Shown here one piece after another: positions 34,256 to 46,382 of a stretch of DNA of 64,000 nucleotides (position 1 is its first letter; every line of letters begins with the position of its first letter). The position numbers and the translations under genes are program-made. Location: assembly GCF_000264995.1 (NCBI RefSeq), contig NW_006767438.1, forward strand, positions 1,255,801 through 1,319,800. The letters are read 5' to 3'. The notes under the pieces are model-generated. The model was not told the DNA's origin. It was given only the letters and a program-made list of their open reading frames with translations, and did not search any database. Source of the stretch: Punctularia strigosozonata HHB-11173 SS5 (Eukaryota; Basidiomycota; Agaricomycetes; Corticiales; Punctulariaceae).

Positions 34256-34742
34256 AGAGGCCATTCCTTGAGGTCTTCGTCGGGCTGCCATCCTTCAAGG
34301 CGACCCATTCCTCGTTCGCCTCCTCATCACGCGGTATGAGACTGCCGTGCACACGCATGGCCCAAAAGCTTGGAGCTTGAATGCCGTTTTGTTTACACGA
34401 CGTGTGCTTTTATGTACTAAGTAAATTGGGCTTGTAGGCGCGCTTCACGATACTTTGACGTGTTCGGCGCATTCATTGTACTTCTATCATATCCATTATA
34501 TTTGTATCTTTACCATTGCTGAACAATCCATTTGCTTGGGCTACGGTATGTCATCTCCGTGCTTTGACTTGGGCACTGGCCCTTAGACTAGGGTTACCGG
34601 CGTTCGGTAGTTGAACGGGGCCGACTTTGTTTCACCTGACGCACCCCAAGCCGCCACCGCCGCCGGCCCCGACTCGCTCAATCTTATCCTCCTCCTCTCC
34701 TCCTCCTCCTCCTCCTCCTCCTCGTGTCCTCACTGTACTGCA
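34256..34742. other. Promoter region of PEX13
   Basis: About 490 bp, ending in a TCC/CTC repeat tract (about 34687-34722) just upstream of the PEX13 start. The frame is open upstream to 34611, but the tract and family comparison favour ATG 34743. Confidence 0.5.
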
Positions 34743-36190
34743 ATGGTTTCTCCTCCTAAACCTTGGGAACGCGCTGGCACTGGATCAATACCTACGACCT
34801 CACCAATGTCCTCTGCATCCGCCGCAGCAGCGTCAAGTGCTGCGAGCACATCGGCGCCCTCAGCGGCCACAGCAGGACCTTCCACTTCCTCTGTCTCCTC
34901 ATCTTCACCGCCTGCGGTACCCACACGACCTGCCGCTATTCAGTCTGCCGCACCTGCACAACCCACATTTCCCGCTACAGCTGCAACCTCAGCTTACGGC
35001 TCGCCTTACTCAAGCGTGACTCCATATAACCGCTTCGGCACTGGCTATGGAGGGTATGGAAACAGCATGTACAGCGGTTACGGCTCGTACGGTGGTTTTG
35101 GAGGGGGGATGTACGGGTCCTCCATGTATGGAGGCTTCGGCAACGGGATGTACGGCAACGGGATGGGCTACGGCATGCCCGGTCCGCCCGGCTTCGACCC
35201 AAACAACCCGTCGTTCAGCGCCGCCCTCGACAGCGCTACGCAGCCTACGTTCGCGCTTCTGCACTCGCTCGTATCGACCGTGTCGTCGCTAGCGCAGATG
35301 CTGGAGAGCACCTTCATGGCGACGCATTCCTCGTTCTTCGCCATGGTCGGCGTCGTCGACCAGTTCACCGTCCTACGCAATGCGCTCGGCTCCGTGCTGG
35401 GGCTCTTTGGGCTGGTACGGTGGATGCGGGATATGTTGCTGGGGAAGCGGAGTAGTGGAGGGATGAGGGGCGAGTTTAGGGACTTCATCAACGGGAAGCC
35501 GGTGCAGGGACCCATGCCTCAACGGCCCGGTCCGCCACCGAGCAAGAAGCCAGTGATCATCTTTTTGTTGGCGGTGTTTGGCATACCGTATGCAATGCAT
35601 CGGTTGATGAAGATATTGGCGGAACGGGCGGCGCAGGGTGAGTTATGATGTCCTCGTGTCACGCTGAGCCATTTGGAACTGACATCGTTCATCTAGGCCA
35701 ATTGACATTGCCCGGCCAACTTCCGCCACTGGACCCTTCACAGCTATCGTTCGCGAGAGCGCTGTACCCATTCACGCCTTCCAACTCAGCAGAACTCGGT
35801 GAGCCATCGTCTGACACTTGTGTGTGTGAAGTGGGGCACTGATGACTTTCCATGAAGCTCTGAAAGAGAATGAGATTGTCGCGATCATGGGCAAGCTCGA
35901 CCCCAGCACAGGCGTCGAAGTTGACCCTCGCATGGAGGTGAGTTCATTGTCTTGCATCCATTATCATTGCGTATCCATTGGACTGCACGCTCATGCTTGT
36001 GTTCAACCAGGTCGACACTGAATGGTACAAAGGCCGCACACGCGACGGCCGAGAAGGCTGGTTCCCCCGAAAATGGGTGCAGGCACTCGAGCGCACTCAA
36101 CCCCAAAACCAAGCAGCGGAGCCCAAGAAGATCGAAGACTCTGCGCCGGTACCAGCTGTGGCTGAGAAGGTACCGGTCAAAGCTGCGTGA
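34743..36190 (+). CDS. PEX13: Peroxisomal import docking protein Pex13
   Basis: Spliced model: 34743-35637, 35697-35798, 35858-35937, 36011-36190; 418 residues. Pex13 is an integral peroxisomal membrane protein that, with Pex14, docks the cargo receptor Pex5. The N-terminus has the family's SPPKPWERAG motif, a Ser/Ala/Pro-rich stretch, and a Tyr/Gly-rich region (about residues 100-155, repeats such as GYGSYGGFGGGMYGSSMYGG). The Pex13 core and a membrane helix (VIIFLLAVFGIPYAM) follow, then an SH3 domain near the C-terminus: ALYPF, ENEIVAIMG, EWYKGRTRDGREGWFPRKWV. The SH3 domain is split over three exons. The start at 34743 gives the family N-terminus. Confidence 0.95.
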
Positions 36191-36472
36191 AACCATGGGC
36201 ATGGAGGTGTGGAGGAGGCGGAGGATGGGCGATGTTGTTTGCATCCGGATGAATATATGCATGCTAGCCTTCGTTAGATTACGCTTCGCTATCTTAATGT
36301 TCGCTCCTTCAGCAGGCCATGGATGTAATGTTACCGCGCTGTGTGAAGCCCGTGTCACACAGCGCATGACTCTCACAGCGCGCTTTTACAGCTTTGCGTG
36401 TGCTTGAATCCAACTTCATCGATCATCCCCAGCACACAATTGTTGGCCCTCTCGATAGCGTCCATTGTCCGC
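36191..36472. other. Short spacer after PEX13
   Basis: Nothing recognised in about 280 bp. Confidence 0.4.
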
Positions 36473-37800
36473 ATGGCCCACTTTTTGAGCTCTGTTGATG
36501 GCCTCGTTGATGAGGATGGACGACGCTACTCCTTCGCATCCGATGAGAATGAAACAGCCTCCGATCTATCTGGACCAGGTCGTATCGTCAACAACGCAAT
36601 CTCGTGGGCTGGGCAACGCATCAACGATACCTTAATGCCAACGCTTGTACCAGCTTCCGATAGTCCTTTCGATATAACGGCAAATGGGGTCGGCCATGGG
36701 TACAGCCTTGCTTCGGAGGATAACGACACTGCGAGCGACCTGAATGGCGTCGGTCGAACCCTCGACAATGCTCTCACTTGGGCAGGCGAGCACTTTGAAC
36801 ACTGGGTTGGGAGAATGGCAGAGAGGATGGGCTTCGGACCCAACGCTGTAATACTCGACATCATCCGCGCGTCTCCCCAGCCGACGTGTACGCACCAACT
36901 GTCATGTCGTCAGGCAGCGTCTACTCGGAAGAGCCTATCCACTGCTGTTCAAGAACTACTCGTTCTGCGTCTGAGTGGTACCTGCTCCCAATGTACCGAA
37001 GTCTTCATGAATTCGGATAGCAAGAGAGCAGCAAAACTACCCGGATATTGCCGGAAGTTAGTCAAGATGCTGAAGTGAGCATCTGCATTATTTTCCTTGC
37101 CGTTCCGTAGCGCCCATCAAATCACGACAGTGATTCAAGTACATCGTCCAGAAACCTTGCGCTCCAGTACCTTTCCATATTCGCCCTATGCAGCGATGAT
37201 ATGCGCATACAGTTCCTCAAACTAGATGTTTATGAACATCTGAAGGACTTCTGCTCTTCGGCGTGGTCTAGCGACCCCTTACTTGCTCCAGCTCAGCGTG
37301 CGCTGTATGCTCTCTCGGATACCAAAGTGCTCGTGATTAGAAAGGAGGTGGAAACGGCTATCGCGAGACATCAGCAGCTCGGGCCGTATTGCAATTCATC
37401 GCTTGTTGTCGCGGATATGCAAAGAAGTGGAACTATGCAGCTCATCCAACTGTCCAGGTGACGTTTTATCTCATAATGGGGTAAAGCCATGAGGCAATCC
37501 GAAGGAACTTACACACAGCCTTGTAGAGAACCCGAAACGCAACTGCTCGCGATAAGCAGTTTATCAGCGCTACTCGCCGTTTTTGGTGCCTCCTGGGTGA
37601 TACAGACATTCTTACAAGAGATAGAGGAAGATTTTTGCTGGAAACTGTGGCAGCAAGCCCTTGCCTCTCCTGATCGCGCCGGTCGAGTGGTGATCATACA
37701 ATTCGTCGAGTATATCGACGCGATGTTCTCATCTACACCGCTTCCCCGCGACCAGGACGGCCTCAGCGCGGTGGCAAAGGCAGCGCTGCGTGCGCCGTGA
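36473..37800 (+). CDS. Unknown protein with two DNETASDL-type repeats and a helical C-terminal region
   Basis: Spliced model: 36473-37074, 37131-37457, 37527-37800; 400 residues. Two copies of a roughly 38-residue motif lie at residues 14-52 (RRYSFASDENETASDLSGPG) and 74-110 (GYSLASEDNDTASDLNGVGR), each followed by an NA(I/L)(S/T)WAG helix. From about residue 200 on, the sequence is helical and reminiscent of armadillo-like repeats (LALQYLSIFALCSDD, LLAPAQRALYALSD, TQLLAISSLSALLAVFGASW). No known family is recognised. The next gene (38434) carries a third copy of the motif. The 3' end is uncertain: sequence to about 38265 stays partly open (FLVIIGVSVGIAYV) and could be a further exon. Confidence 0.6.
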
Positions 37801-38433
37801 TCTCGGATACGGCGCGGTCTATTTGTTGAGCAGGATTGCGCCACCGGGTTGTTGCGCAATACCGCCCAGTTCGCCGTCAAGGTTGGAAGGGCGATATTAT
37901 CATCGGCGTGTCGGGCCCGAAGAGCTATCAAGCCTGTACGTTTGCAGATGTTCACCACATGGACCTTCAAAGTAGCCTCCCATATTATAGCTGGATTGGT
38001 TCTTCCGAAGGTTAAAGCGCTCCGCAAAGGTAAACTCTTCCTCGTGATTATCGGCGTTTCAGTGGGCATAGCATACGTACGCTTCTTCCAGGTATACGGA
38101 GAGCGGCGTCAAATGCTCAACCATACCCAAGGCAAGGTGATTCATGGCGCCCTCGGTTCTGCCAGTGCACAGGTGGATATGCCTCCTGGCTTGGGAAACG
38201 TCGGACTTCTTGCCCTTCCTGTGCCATCACTCTCAACCTTACACGCCAAACCGGATATCGGGTAACGGGGCCGTGATGACATTGCTCTCCGAAAATGGCC
38301 GTATCCTCAAATCACACGCCTCCACTCCTTCCTATCGCGATACGGGTACAAACTCTGTCTAAACAGGTATATATGCATGTCGTCGACGAGATTACGCGTT
38401 CCCTGATGCCTTAAACCACCAGTTTCACCCACA
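37801..38433. other. Spacer with a possible extra exon
   Basis: An open frame at 37849-38265 contains a hydrophobic segment (KLFLVIIGVSVGIAYVRFF) that might belong to the upstream gene or be a decayed piece. The joins I tried did not give a clear phase match. Confidence 0.3.
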
Positions 38434-39519
38434 ATGACCTCCACCACCAGTTCTACCCCAAGCTTGGCTCCAGGCTTGTCTTTTACAGATGCCCGCGGTC
38501 GCACTTATACAATTGCATCCGATGATAACGAGACTGCCAGCAACCTTTCCGGTCCGGGACGCCTCGTCGGAAACGCGATATCGCGAGCAGGCAAGTACCT
38601 GCAGCGAATCATCACGCGCAGCCAGCGCCGCACTCAAGTCCCACCTCCATACGCCCTTCGGCTCGTACCCCTCTCCGCAATATTTCCGACGTGCCCAGAG
38701 ACCGGGTGGACCGTCATAGATCGCCCGGTCCTCTTAAGGGACGGACTACACCCCATCTTCTTTGAAGACATCAACCGGTGGACGGCGATGAATAATCAGG
38801 CAGAGTGTCCATCTGTATATTCCTCCACCTCCTCCATTTGCGACCAGCCAGACGGCCCGTTTGAGCCCATAATTATGCACCAATCAACGAGGCTCCCCAT
38901 GAGAGTACAAGCGGGGGTGCCGTATTGGGCACATCCCGACACTGGACTCTCTCGTCCCGAAGTTGTCGCGCGTCGGTCGGTTTCCGATGGGTGGGAATAC
39001 ACGAACCACGATGAGATGACAGACGAACACACCAATGCAGCTGAGCCATTAGCTTCAAGCTCCGAAGCGGTGTATAACGGTTGCACCAAGTTCAATTGCC
39101 GATGTACGAACATACGGAAGGAAGGCGACCGGGCAGGTTCCCATTCAGTGGAGCGTAATGGTGATCACTACCTTCAAAACGATTTGGATGGAGGAGGCGG
39201 CAATGACAGCATACTGACAACGCCGGAGATGACCGCCTGGTCTATCACAGCTGTTGCCGGCAGCTGCGGAGAGCCTTGTTGCGATGGCGCGGGCTCATCG
39301 TACAATGATCGATTTCCCCCCACTGGCATGCGCAAGAAACCTTCCGTTTCTATGCCGGCTGCCTCAACAACTTGGCCTGTGCCAAACTCAATTCCAACTT
39401 CCTCGATGCCGGTCCTCGCGCAGGGTAGAGGACCAACTTTCATCTCGTCGTCGACTCCGGAGGCACTTCGCACCCCATCAGCTCCTCAATTCGTGTTCAC
39501 GGAACTGGCTTACGACTAG
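38434..39519 (+). CDS. Unknown protein sharing the DNETAS repeat with its neighbour
   Basis: Single-exon frame of 361 residues. After a Ser/Thr/Pro-rich start, residues 20-58 carry one copy of the motif seen twice in the upstream gene (RGRTYTIASDDNETASNLSG, then NAISRAG). The next part has some order (PETGWTVIDRPVLLRDGLHP; PMRVQAGVPYWAHPDTGLSR). The last 150 residues are low complexity with scattered Cys (KFNCRCTN, GSCGEPCCDGAG). No signal peptide or membrane helix is seen. Tandem placement and the shared motif suggest origin by duplication followed by strong divergence. Confidence 0.55.
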   Translation: MTSTTSSTPSLAPGLSFTDARGRTYTIASDDNETASNLSGPGRLVGNAISRAGKYLQRIITRSQRRTQVPPPYALRLVPLSAIFPTCPETGWTVIDRPVLLRDGLHPIFFEDINRWTAMNNQAECPSVYSSTSSICDQPDGPFEPIIMHQSTRLPMRVQAGVPYWAHPDTGLSRPEVVARRSVSDGWEYTNHDEMTDEHTNAAEPLASSSEAVYNGCTKFNCRCTNIRKEGDRAGSHSVERNGDHYLQNDLDGGGGNDSILTTPEMTAWSITAVAGSCGEPCCDGAGSSYNDRFPPTGMRKKPSVSMPAASTTWPVPNSIPTSSMPVLAQGRGPTFISSSTPEALRTPSAPQFVFTELAYD

Positions 39520-40117
39520 CCATTGCTTCGGCCCTGGTGGCCAGAGAACGCCCGCAGAATGACAGGCTACACAAGTTTTCGATTAATCCGACGAACGTGA
39601 ATCTTTCAATAGGGATTCTGAGACACATCCATCACATTCGCTTTCATACGCCAACTGCACGCTATCCGAGACAAGCTTTCAGCTATCACCTTCGCTCGCC
39701 ACTGTAATCCTAGTCTCATCCACTCATATCGATGGTTCCATAGTTCATATATGTACAACAATATCTGCTAGTGTATTTGTTTCTCCATGCTCTGTCGCTC
39801 TGGCCACCGCTCGCGTGTAAAGTACTTGTACCAATAGACTCTTATTGCAACGAGTATACGCAAAACACCCTAGTAAAGACACGATTTGAACTGTGCTTCT
39901 CTCTATGCGCACCGGCGTTCACAGGACGATCCTACTATCAATGGGACGTCTTCATTGGAGGATGTATGGATAGTAACGACCGTCGTAAAATAAATACAGT
40001 GGTGCTGGTGCTAGAGTTTTCCAACCTTACGAGCAATTAATGGATTCATACATAAGATCTTCATGTTGATGCATCCACGATCATAGTATACCAACATAAC
40101 CATCTTCCGAGGAGCGA
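39520..40117. other. Convergent 3' spacer
   Basis: About 600 bp, relatively AT-rich. No gene is supported. Confidence 0.5.
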
Positions 40118-42130
40118 TCAAACCTGTGTTGCCTCCCAGTAGTGCATGCGGGTCGCTTGGTCGACGTCCCGCCAGCTGGCGAGCAGCGTGCGTCGTACGC
40201 TGCCTACTCCTGTCTCCGCGCCATGATAAGCGTGTTCCGTATCAAGGATCATGGCCTCAGCTGTACGCCGGTCCGCGGGGGCGAAGGGCTGGTTATACGC
40301 TGTGAAAATCCAGGATTCTGGGTCAGGAGAGGTGTGCTAAAGAATTCGAGATGAGTATATATCTGTAAGAGCAATGAGGTCGCTTACAGCAATGATCTCC
40401 ATGAGCTCGCGTTGGATGGTGAGACAGAAGCCGTCCAGATCTACGGAGAAACTATGTCAGATGCCAAAAATACGCATACGAAGAACCTGAAGCTTACCGA
40501 GGTCATTCGCATCGTAGTTGAACGGGTTCTCGATCTCTTGACCGATCTCGAGGAAGCCGAGAAGGAGGAACGCGGCAAACGCGACGCCTGGAATTGTGAT
40601 CCACCCGAAACTGTCAAACACCTCGAACTGTCGAAAATGCGTCAATCGTGGTATTCTTCCTGGTAGGGAGAGCAGTGGACACTCACTGGAAGGAAGAAGA
40701 GATAGAGCCACATTGACATCCTCAGATGCGCCTGGTACGCGAATGGCAGCGGCGTGTTCCTGATCCTCTGCAAGTTGGTCGCGCTGTCCTGCAACGATTG
40801 GATGTTGTTCATGATCCCCGTCGCCAACGCCGGCGTTAAAAGTCCTTTCTTCAAAAGCCACGCATGATAGCTGCTGAGGAACAAGCAGATCTCTAGCGGC
40901 ACGTTGGAATCGACGTGCTTGGGATACTTCATCCTCCCCGACACGCCGCGGCGCCCGCCACGCGTCTTTCGCCTGAAGGCGCTGAACAGCAGCAGCGGAA
41001 GGCGGAGGAACGGGAGATAGTCGAAGATGGAGGATTTCGGTGGGTTGCGCGCGGGCTTCAACGGCCGCGCGGCCGCGATCGTCGGCAATGCAAATTCGAC
41101 GTCGAGCGCGGTGCTGGGTCGTCGACTGGGAGTGGGCCGCTGGGAGCGCTTGGTACCCTTTTCGGAGTGAGAGGGAGAGGATCCGCGGGTGGAGGTGGAG
41201 CCGTTCGGGTTTTGAGAGCCAGAGGTGGCTACAACGGGGGTCACAGGGACTGCGGCCTCATCTTCCTCGGCGTCGTCGTATTCAGAAGCCTTCCAAAGGG
41301 GAAGCATGTCCAGGTCCCCATTGCCGATTCCAGATGATCCTTTCGCGTTGGCGTATCGCGGAAGGACGCATATGAGCGAGTAAAGATCTTGGTAGTAAAT
41401 CCCGGGTTCAGATCGGAGCATGTGCTTGACCGCGATGGAAAATGCTTGAATCTGAGTTCACGGATAGCGCGTCAGAACGTGAAGGAGATTCATGGATTAA
41501 CTTGGTTTAAAAGTTACGGGTACTGACAAGATTGACGATGGTCTTCTTCTCAATCATGCCCGGGAGCGAAGCGTTGCTGAGGGCGCCTTCGGTTACGGTG
41601 TAGCACTTTGCACGATCGTTGGGTACGTGGATCCAAATCTGCGCAACGTGTCCCGGTCAGTCGGTGGTTCAGAGAGCATGAGCGGTAGCGAGCACCTGAG
41701 ATGCAAGATTTCGCGAGGCAATATTGATCGCTGTCCAGAGCTTGCGTCCTTCCTGATACCTTGTGTAGAAAAAGAGTTTAAATTCAGAAAACATCCGTGA
41801 AGGGGAAAATATTCCTACCGCTCATAAGCGCTGCTTGTGCGGAAGGAGACGACGAGACCGAGAACGGTACCCAGCACCGTCAGCAGTTGCGTCTCAACTG
41901 CAAGGTGAACGGAGGTGAATTTGTTGACAGAGCAGACCACTACAAAATTCAAACAGACGTGTAAGAAACATATATCATTGCTGCAGAAGAAGTAAAGCAG
42001 ATCGAAACTGACTGGCTGAGATGGCGCTGAAGAAGAAAACCTCGGGCCATATGTCGTTGATGACAGTCGCATTAAACTTTTGGATGAGGCCACCGTAGGT
42101 ACCGGAGAAGAGTGGATTAGAGGCGACCAT
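40118..42130 (-). CDS. Bestrophin-like (UPF0187) anion channel protein
   Basis: Spliced model (minus): 42130-42013, 41939-41819, 41759-41696, 41638-41528, 41451-40687, 40627-40498, 40440-40388, 40336-40118; 526 residues, all phases agree. The family forms pentameric chloride channels. Landmarks: the first membrane region LLTVLGTVLGLVVSFRTSSA with the conserved YERYQEGR block, IWIHVPNDRAK, the paired helices WLYLFFLP and ITIPGVAFAAFLLLGFLEIG, and the family signature GQEIENPFNYDANDLDLD. A charged, Ser/Pro-rich insertion of about 120 residues lies within the long fifth exon (from SEYDDAEEDEAA to LDVEFALP), as in other mushroom members. The first exon supplies VASNPLFSGTYGGLI and an early hydrophobic stretch. 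Confidence 0.92.
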
Positions 42131-43880
42131 AGTCGTTGAAGGTCCGTACGACTCTAGGTCAAGGCTGAGCGGTGGGCCCTGTCACAGCGACAATAACCCA
42201 AATGAAGGCCGAATAGACCTGCGGCAGCGACGATAGAGTGAGATATTGATGGCGGAACAGAGGCAGCAATCAGCCAGGACAGCGAGGACGGTGAGCTGGT
42301 CCTGCTAATTCTTGTCCTTAAGTAATGTCCGTGCTGCAGGGGCCTAGATCAGACACGAGGCCGGGCGGGAAACCGAAAGGAAGCAGTAGAGGCCAAGGAG
42401 GAATCGAAAAGGTACAAGGTGATCCCGGTGTACTGGGGAGGTCTACATATATGAATGAAGCATCGTTCTCGCCTCCGCCTTCTCCGTTCTCAGGAGCAAA
42501 TTATAGAGGACTGCCTGTTTCGATTTTGCCGCGCACATAGTTGCGATCAAATGTTGGGGCGCAGGTGGAACAGAACAAGTTGGGCGCATCATCGGGCGCT
42601 CGTGCGGTAAGGGTGCAGAGCTTCGCAAGCCGGTAATTATGGGCTGATTTGGCTCCGATGGGTTGATAGTATGAGGCCATGGGTAAGAGGAGTGACGAAA
42701 GCGTGGGAACTTCAAGGTCGATCACAGCCTTGACAGGCGGGGAAAGACGGGCGTCTAATGAGGATCACCTCGTTGCCTGAGCAACGAGCTTGAGATCTAG
42801 GCGAGGAAGAGAGGAGAACACGTAATATCTATATGATAACCCAGCAGTGGTAAGTAAACTTCGGACAGGATCGATGACACTCGGGAGCTATATGTATTGC
42901 TGGTCAAGTATAATGAGTTGCGAATACTACTCATTGACCGATGTTTGACCCCGCGAACGTAGAGGGTCAATGCATCACCAACCGAACGTTGACGATAACT
43001 CCCCGAATATCAGAATAGCCTTTATTTGCAAAGGATCCGAGGGCGACCCGTTTTGCCGCTAACCTTTATGGAAAGCATCCGATGTCGAACAGCCTCAGTA
43101 ATTACTTGTATAAGTAAACCGCATGAGTGAAAAGCTTGGGCGGGTTAACTGCCTGTACTAAGAAGCTGTGCAGGATCCGCTGTTGATGATGGGGCCTTCG
43201 CTACGACAAATGTATGGCGTGAGACCAGTAGCCTGTAGGTCGCCAAAGAAGCGATGCAAACACTTACCATCATCTTATTGAAAAGAGCAGACACCAGTTG
43301 CGTTTGCACGCCGCATGCGCCGCATCTGCCATTGACATACGCTTGCTCGTGAGGCTTTTCGTGAGCGTCTGCAGACACATGAGCGTCACGCCATGTTCCC
43401 TTAGACTGATGCCTCTCTCTGGGATAACCTGTGCGAAGCAAATGTCATCGAGACAGGCTGCGGGTTGACAGAATCGAACCTTCGAGTAGCCACTGGCCGA
43501 CAATAGGTCTGGCACAGCATTCGTGGGCAGAAGCGAATCACAAGGGTTCAAGGGCTAATGTCGGTGCGCAGCCCTGCACCCCGCAGCACACTGAGGCGGC
43601 GGAAGCCAAGAACATGCGTTGTCCTCGAGTACCAGCGTAAGCCTATAAGTCTTGGATATCTGCCATAGAGCGAGCATCGTCCCATCTTCCAGTTCAGCCT
43701 CCTACGACTCGCGCCAGACCAATAACTGATCATTGAGTAGAGGAGTTCAAAATGGTGATGGTGGTTCGCGGCCAAGAGGGGCAATCGCCCAAAAAGGCAA
43801 CCCTCCGTCATAGATCGCAACTGCACTCGGTCTCGGTTCCTTTGCCGCAGCTCGTCACCTCCATCTCGCCATCGTTCACA
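42131..43880. other. Spacer with a possible decayed secreted-protein gene
   Basis: About 1.75 kb between divergent genes. Apart from the weak candidate at 43145-43613 nothing is recognised. Confidence 0.4.
43145..43613 (-). pseudogene. Possible decayed Cys-containing gene
   Basis: On the minus strand an ATG near 43613 opens MFLASAASVCCGVQGCAPT, signal-peptide-like. Further on, separate frames read GYSKVRFCQPAACLDD, then GRCGACGVQTQLVSALFNKM. After a very short GT..CTACAG gap come TGLTPYICRSEGPIINSGSC and a stop. The pieces do not join with normal-length introns. It could be a broken gene or a misread one. Confidence 0.2.
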
Positions 43881-46242
43881 ATGCAAGCACTACGACTACA
43901 GGTAGCTTCCCGTTCCACTTATTAAAATATTGCATCTCACTGATGGTGACCGGTCATGTAGAAAAAGTATCCAGATGTCTCGCAAGATGAGATATTCGAC
44001 ATGATCAATCGCTTCAAGTACGTATTACTTCGATACTTCGCGCGAAGTTGGTGCTCACCTTCGGATCCCAGTGCGATATCTACGGACTCGCCAGGACGCG
44101 TCGACAAAGCGAAAGCCCTCCAGGCCATACAACAGACCGGTCACTCCTACGATGCCGCGCGCGAGACCTTGAAGCACGTTAGCGTTGATGCCAGTGGAAA
44201 GCTTGAGGTAGAAGACTGGGTGGAGGTACGTCGATCCATAAGAGTAGCCGCTACGTGTAAACTCATTCCACGATTAGCTCAACGTCAAACTACGACAACA
44301 TGCTACGCCCGCCCTCGCCACCCGTGCAGGCAAGGTTACGGTCCAAGGGTCTAACGCGAATGTCAGCCATACACTCAACGAAGACGAACGCACGGAATTC
44401 ACAAATCACATCAACCTCGTGAGTATGTACTTCTTCGGTCCTCTAACAGGATTTCATATCCCCGCAGATCATCGAAGGCGACCCGGACCTCGGTTCCCGA
44501 TTCCCTATTCCGACGGATACCATGCAAATCTTTGAAGAATGCCGCGACGGTCTCATTCTCTGCAAACTTATCAACGACTCCGTACCCGACACGATCGACA
44601 TGCGTGTCCTGAACAAGCCTACGGCGCGCAAACCGCTCAATGCATTCCAGATCACCGAGAACAACAACATCGTCATCAATTCTGCCAAGTCCATCGGCTG
44701 CTCGGTCGTGAACATCGGTTCCACGGACATCGCCGAGGGCCGAGAGCACCTTGTCCTCGGCCTGATCTGGCAGATCATCCGTCGCGGTTTGCTCGCACAA
44801 GTCGACATCAAGATCCACCCCGAGCTCTACCGCCTATGTGAAGAGGGCGAGACCATCGAAGACCTCCTGCGTTTGACTCCGGATCAAATTCTCTTGCGCT
44901 GGTTCAACTACCACCTCAAACAAGCTGGCTGGCACCGAAGGTACGTCACGATGCGCTTTCGAGAGGCAGGCGCTCACGCTCGTGGAATCGCAGAGTCGGC
45001 AACTTTAGCAAGGACGTGAAAGACGGCGAGAACTACACTATCCTCCTCAACCAGCTCAAACCCGACGAATGTTCCACCGCTCCGCTGCAGACACGCGACC
45101 TCCGCCAACGCGCCGAGCAGGTCCTCCAAAACGCAGACCGCATCGGCTGTCGCAAGTACCTCACGCCTTCCTCGCTCATCGCGGGCAATCCGCGCCTCAA
45201 CCTTGCCTTCGTCGCGAACCTCTTCAACACCTGGCCCGGGCTCGCTCCCCTCGATGAACAGGAGGCGAAGGACTACGGTGTCGTCGAGGACTTCGACGCC
45301 GAAGGCGAACGCGAAGCGCGTGTGTTTACGCTTTGGCTCAACTCGCTCGGCGTCGAGCCGGCGGTTCACAACTTGTTTGAGAACCTTAAGGATGGTGTCG
45401 CCATCCTGCAGGCATTCGACAAGATCCTGCCCGGCTCCGTCGTCTGGCGCAGGGTGTCCAAGCCGAAGCCGCTTCCGGCTGACGGCCCGGCCTCGCCGAC
45501 GACCGCGGAAGGCGAGGAGGAAGAGGAGACGGGTATCACGCCCAACCAGTCCAAGCTTTCGAGGTTCAAGTGTGTGGAGAACACTAACTACGCGGTCGAG
45601 CTGGCCAAGCAGAACGGGATGCATATGGTTGGTATTCAGGGTGCGGACATTGTGGACGGCAAGCGGACCCTCGTCTTGGGCCTTGTCTGGCAGCTCATGC
45701 GGTAAGCTAATCCGTTTTTATCATTACTTACGTCGCGATAGTTGAACCTGCGAAACAGGATGAGCGTAGTCAAGACTATGTCTGCGCTGTCGAAAGGTCG
45801 GCCGCTAAGCGATACGGATATTCTCAAGTGGGCGAACAACACCGTTCAGAAGGCGAAGCCTAGCGCGCGCCCGGCCAGGTCGTTCAAAGACCCGATGTTG
45901 ACCACGGGCATTTGGTTCCTTGATCTGCTTGAGGGCATAAAGCCTGGCATCGTCGACCCATCGATGGTGATCAACGTCAGCGATAACGGCGATTACGAGG
46001 ACAGGCGCCAGAACGGTTCGTCACAGAGACCTTCCAGGCCTGAATCTTAATTGACGCGCTCTTCTAGCCAAACTTGCCATCTCAATCGCTCGCAAGCTGA
46101 ATGCCCTGATCTTCCTTGTCCCGGAGGACATTGTGGACGTCAGACCTCGCTTGGTATGGCCAGCCGCCCAGTCAACGTGTGCGCTTACTTATTATTCATC
46201 TAGATCATGACCTTCGTTGCTAGTCTTATGGCTATACAGTAA
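43881..46242 (+). CDS. SAC6: Fimbrin (plastin), actin-bundling protein
   Basis: Spliced model: 43881-43901, 43962-44017, 44072-44225, 44278-44418, 44468-44940, 44994-45701, 45759-46015, 46068-46153, 46204-46242; 644 residues, every phase agrees. It cross-links actin filaments in patches and cables. The N-terminus is an EF-hand-like region (YPDVSQDEIFDMINRF, GRVDKAKALQAIQQ) with weak calcium loops. Two actin-binding modules follow, four calponin-homology domains in all: CH1 with LILCKLINDSVPDTID and KPLNAFQITENNNI; CH2 with LLRWFNYHLKQAGW and DGENYTILLNQL; CH3 with VFTLWLNSLGVEP and DGVAILQAFDKILPG; CH4 with ILKWANNTVQKA. Length equals yeast Sac6 (about 640). The second intron could be placed differently by a few residues. 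Confidence 0.97.
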
Positions 46243-46382
46243 ATGCGGTTATACTGCACTGTTCAAGGTGCTTGTTTCATCCTACGGACCACCGGAGGGA
46301 ATGTTGCTACGATACTTAGTGTAAACAGAAGTCTCGAGAAAAGTGTAACTGATCCTGTCATAATCGAAGTTATCCCTATCAT

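Noticed and set aside
33726-34271. 181-codon plus frame
   Set aside because: It runs over the two-exon small gene in another frame and through its intron. Composition looks non-coding.
43460-43490. GAATCGAACC, resembling a tRNA B box on the minus strand
   Set aside because: No complementary T stem, acceptor stem or A box could be found around it.
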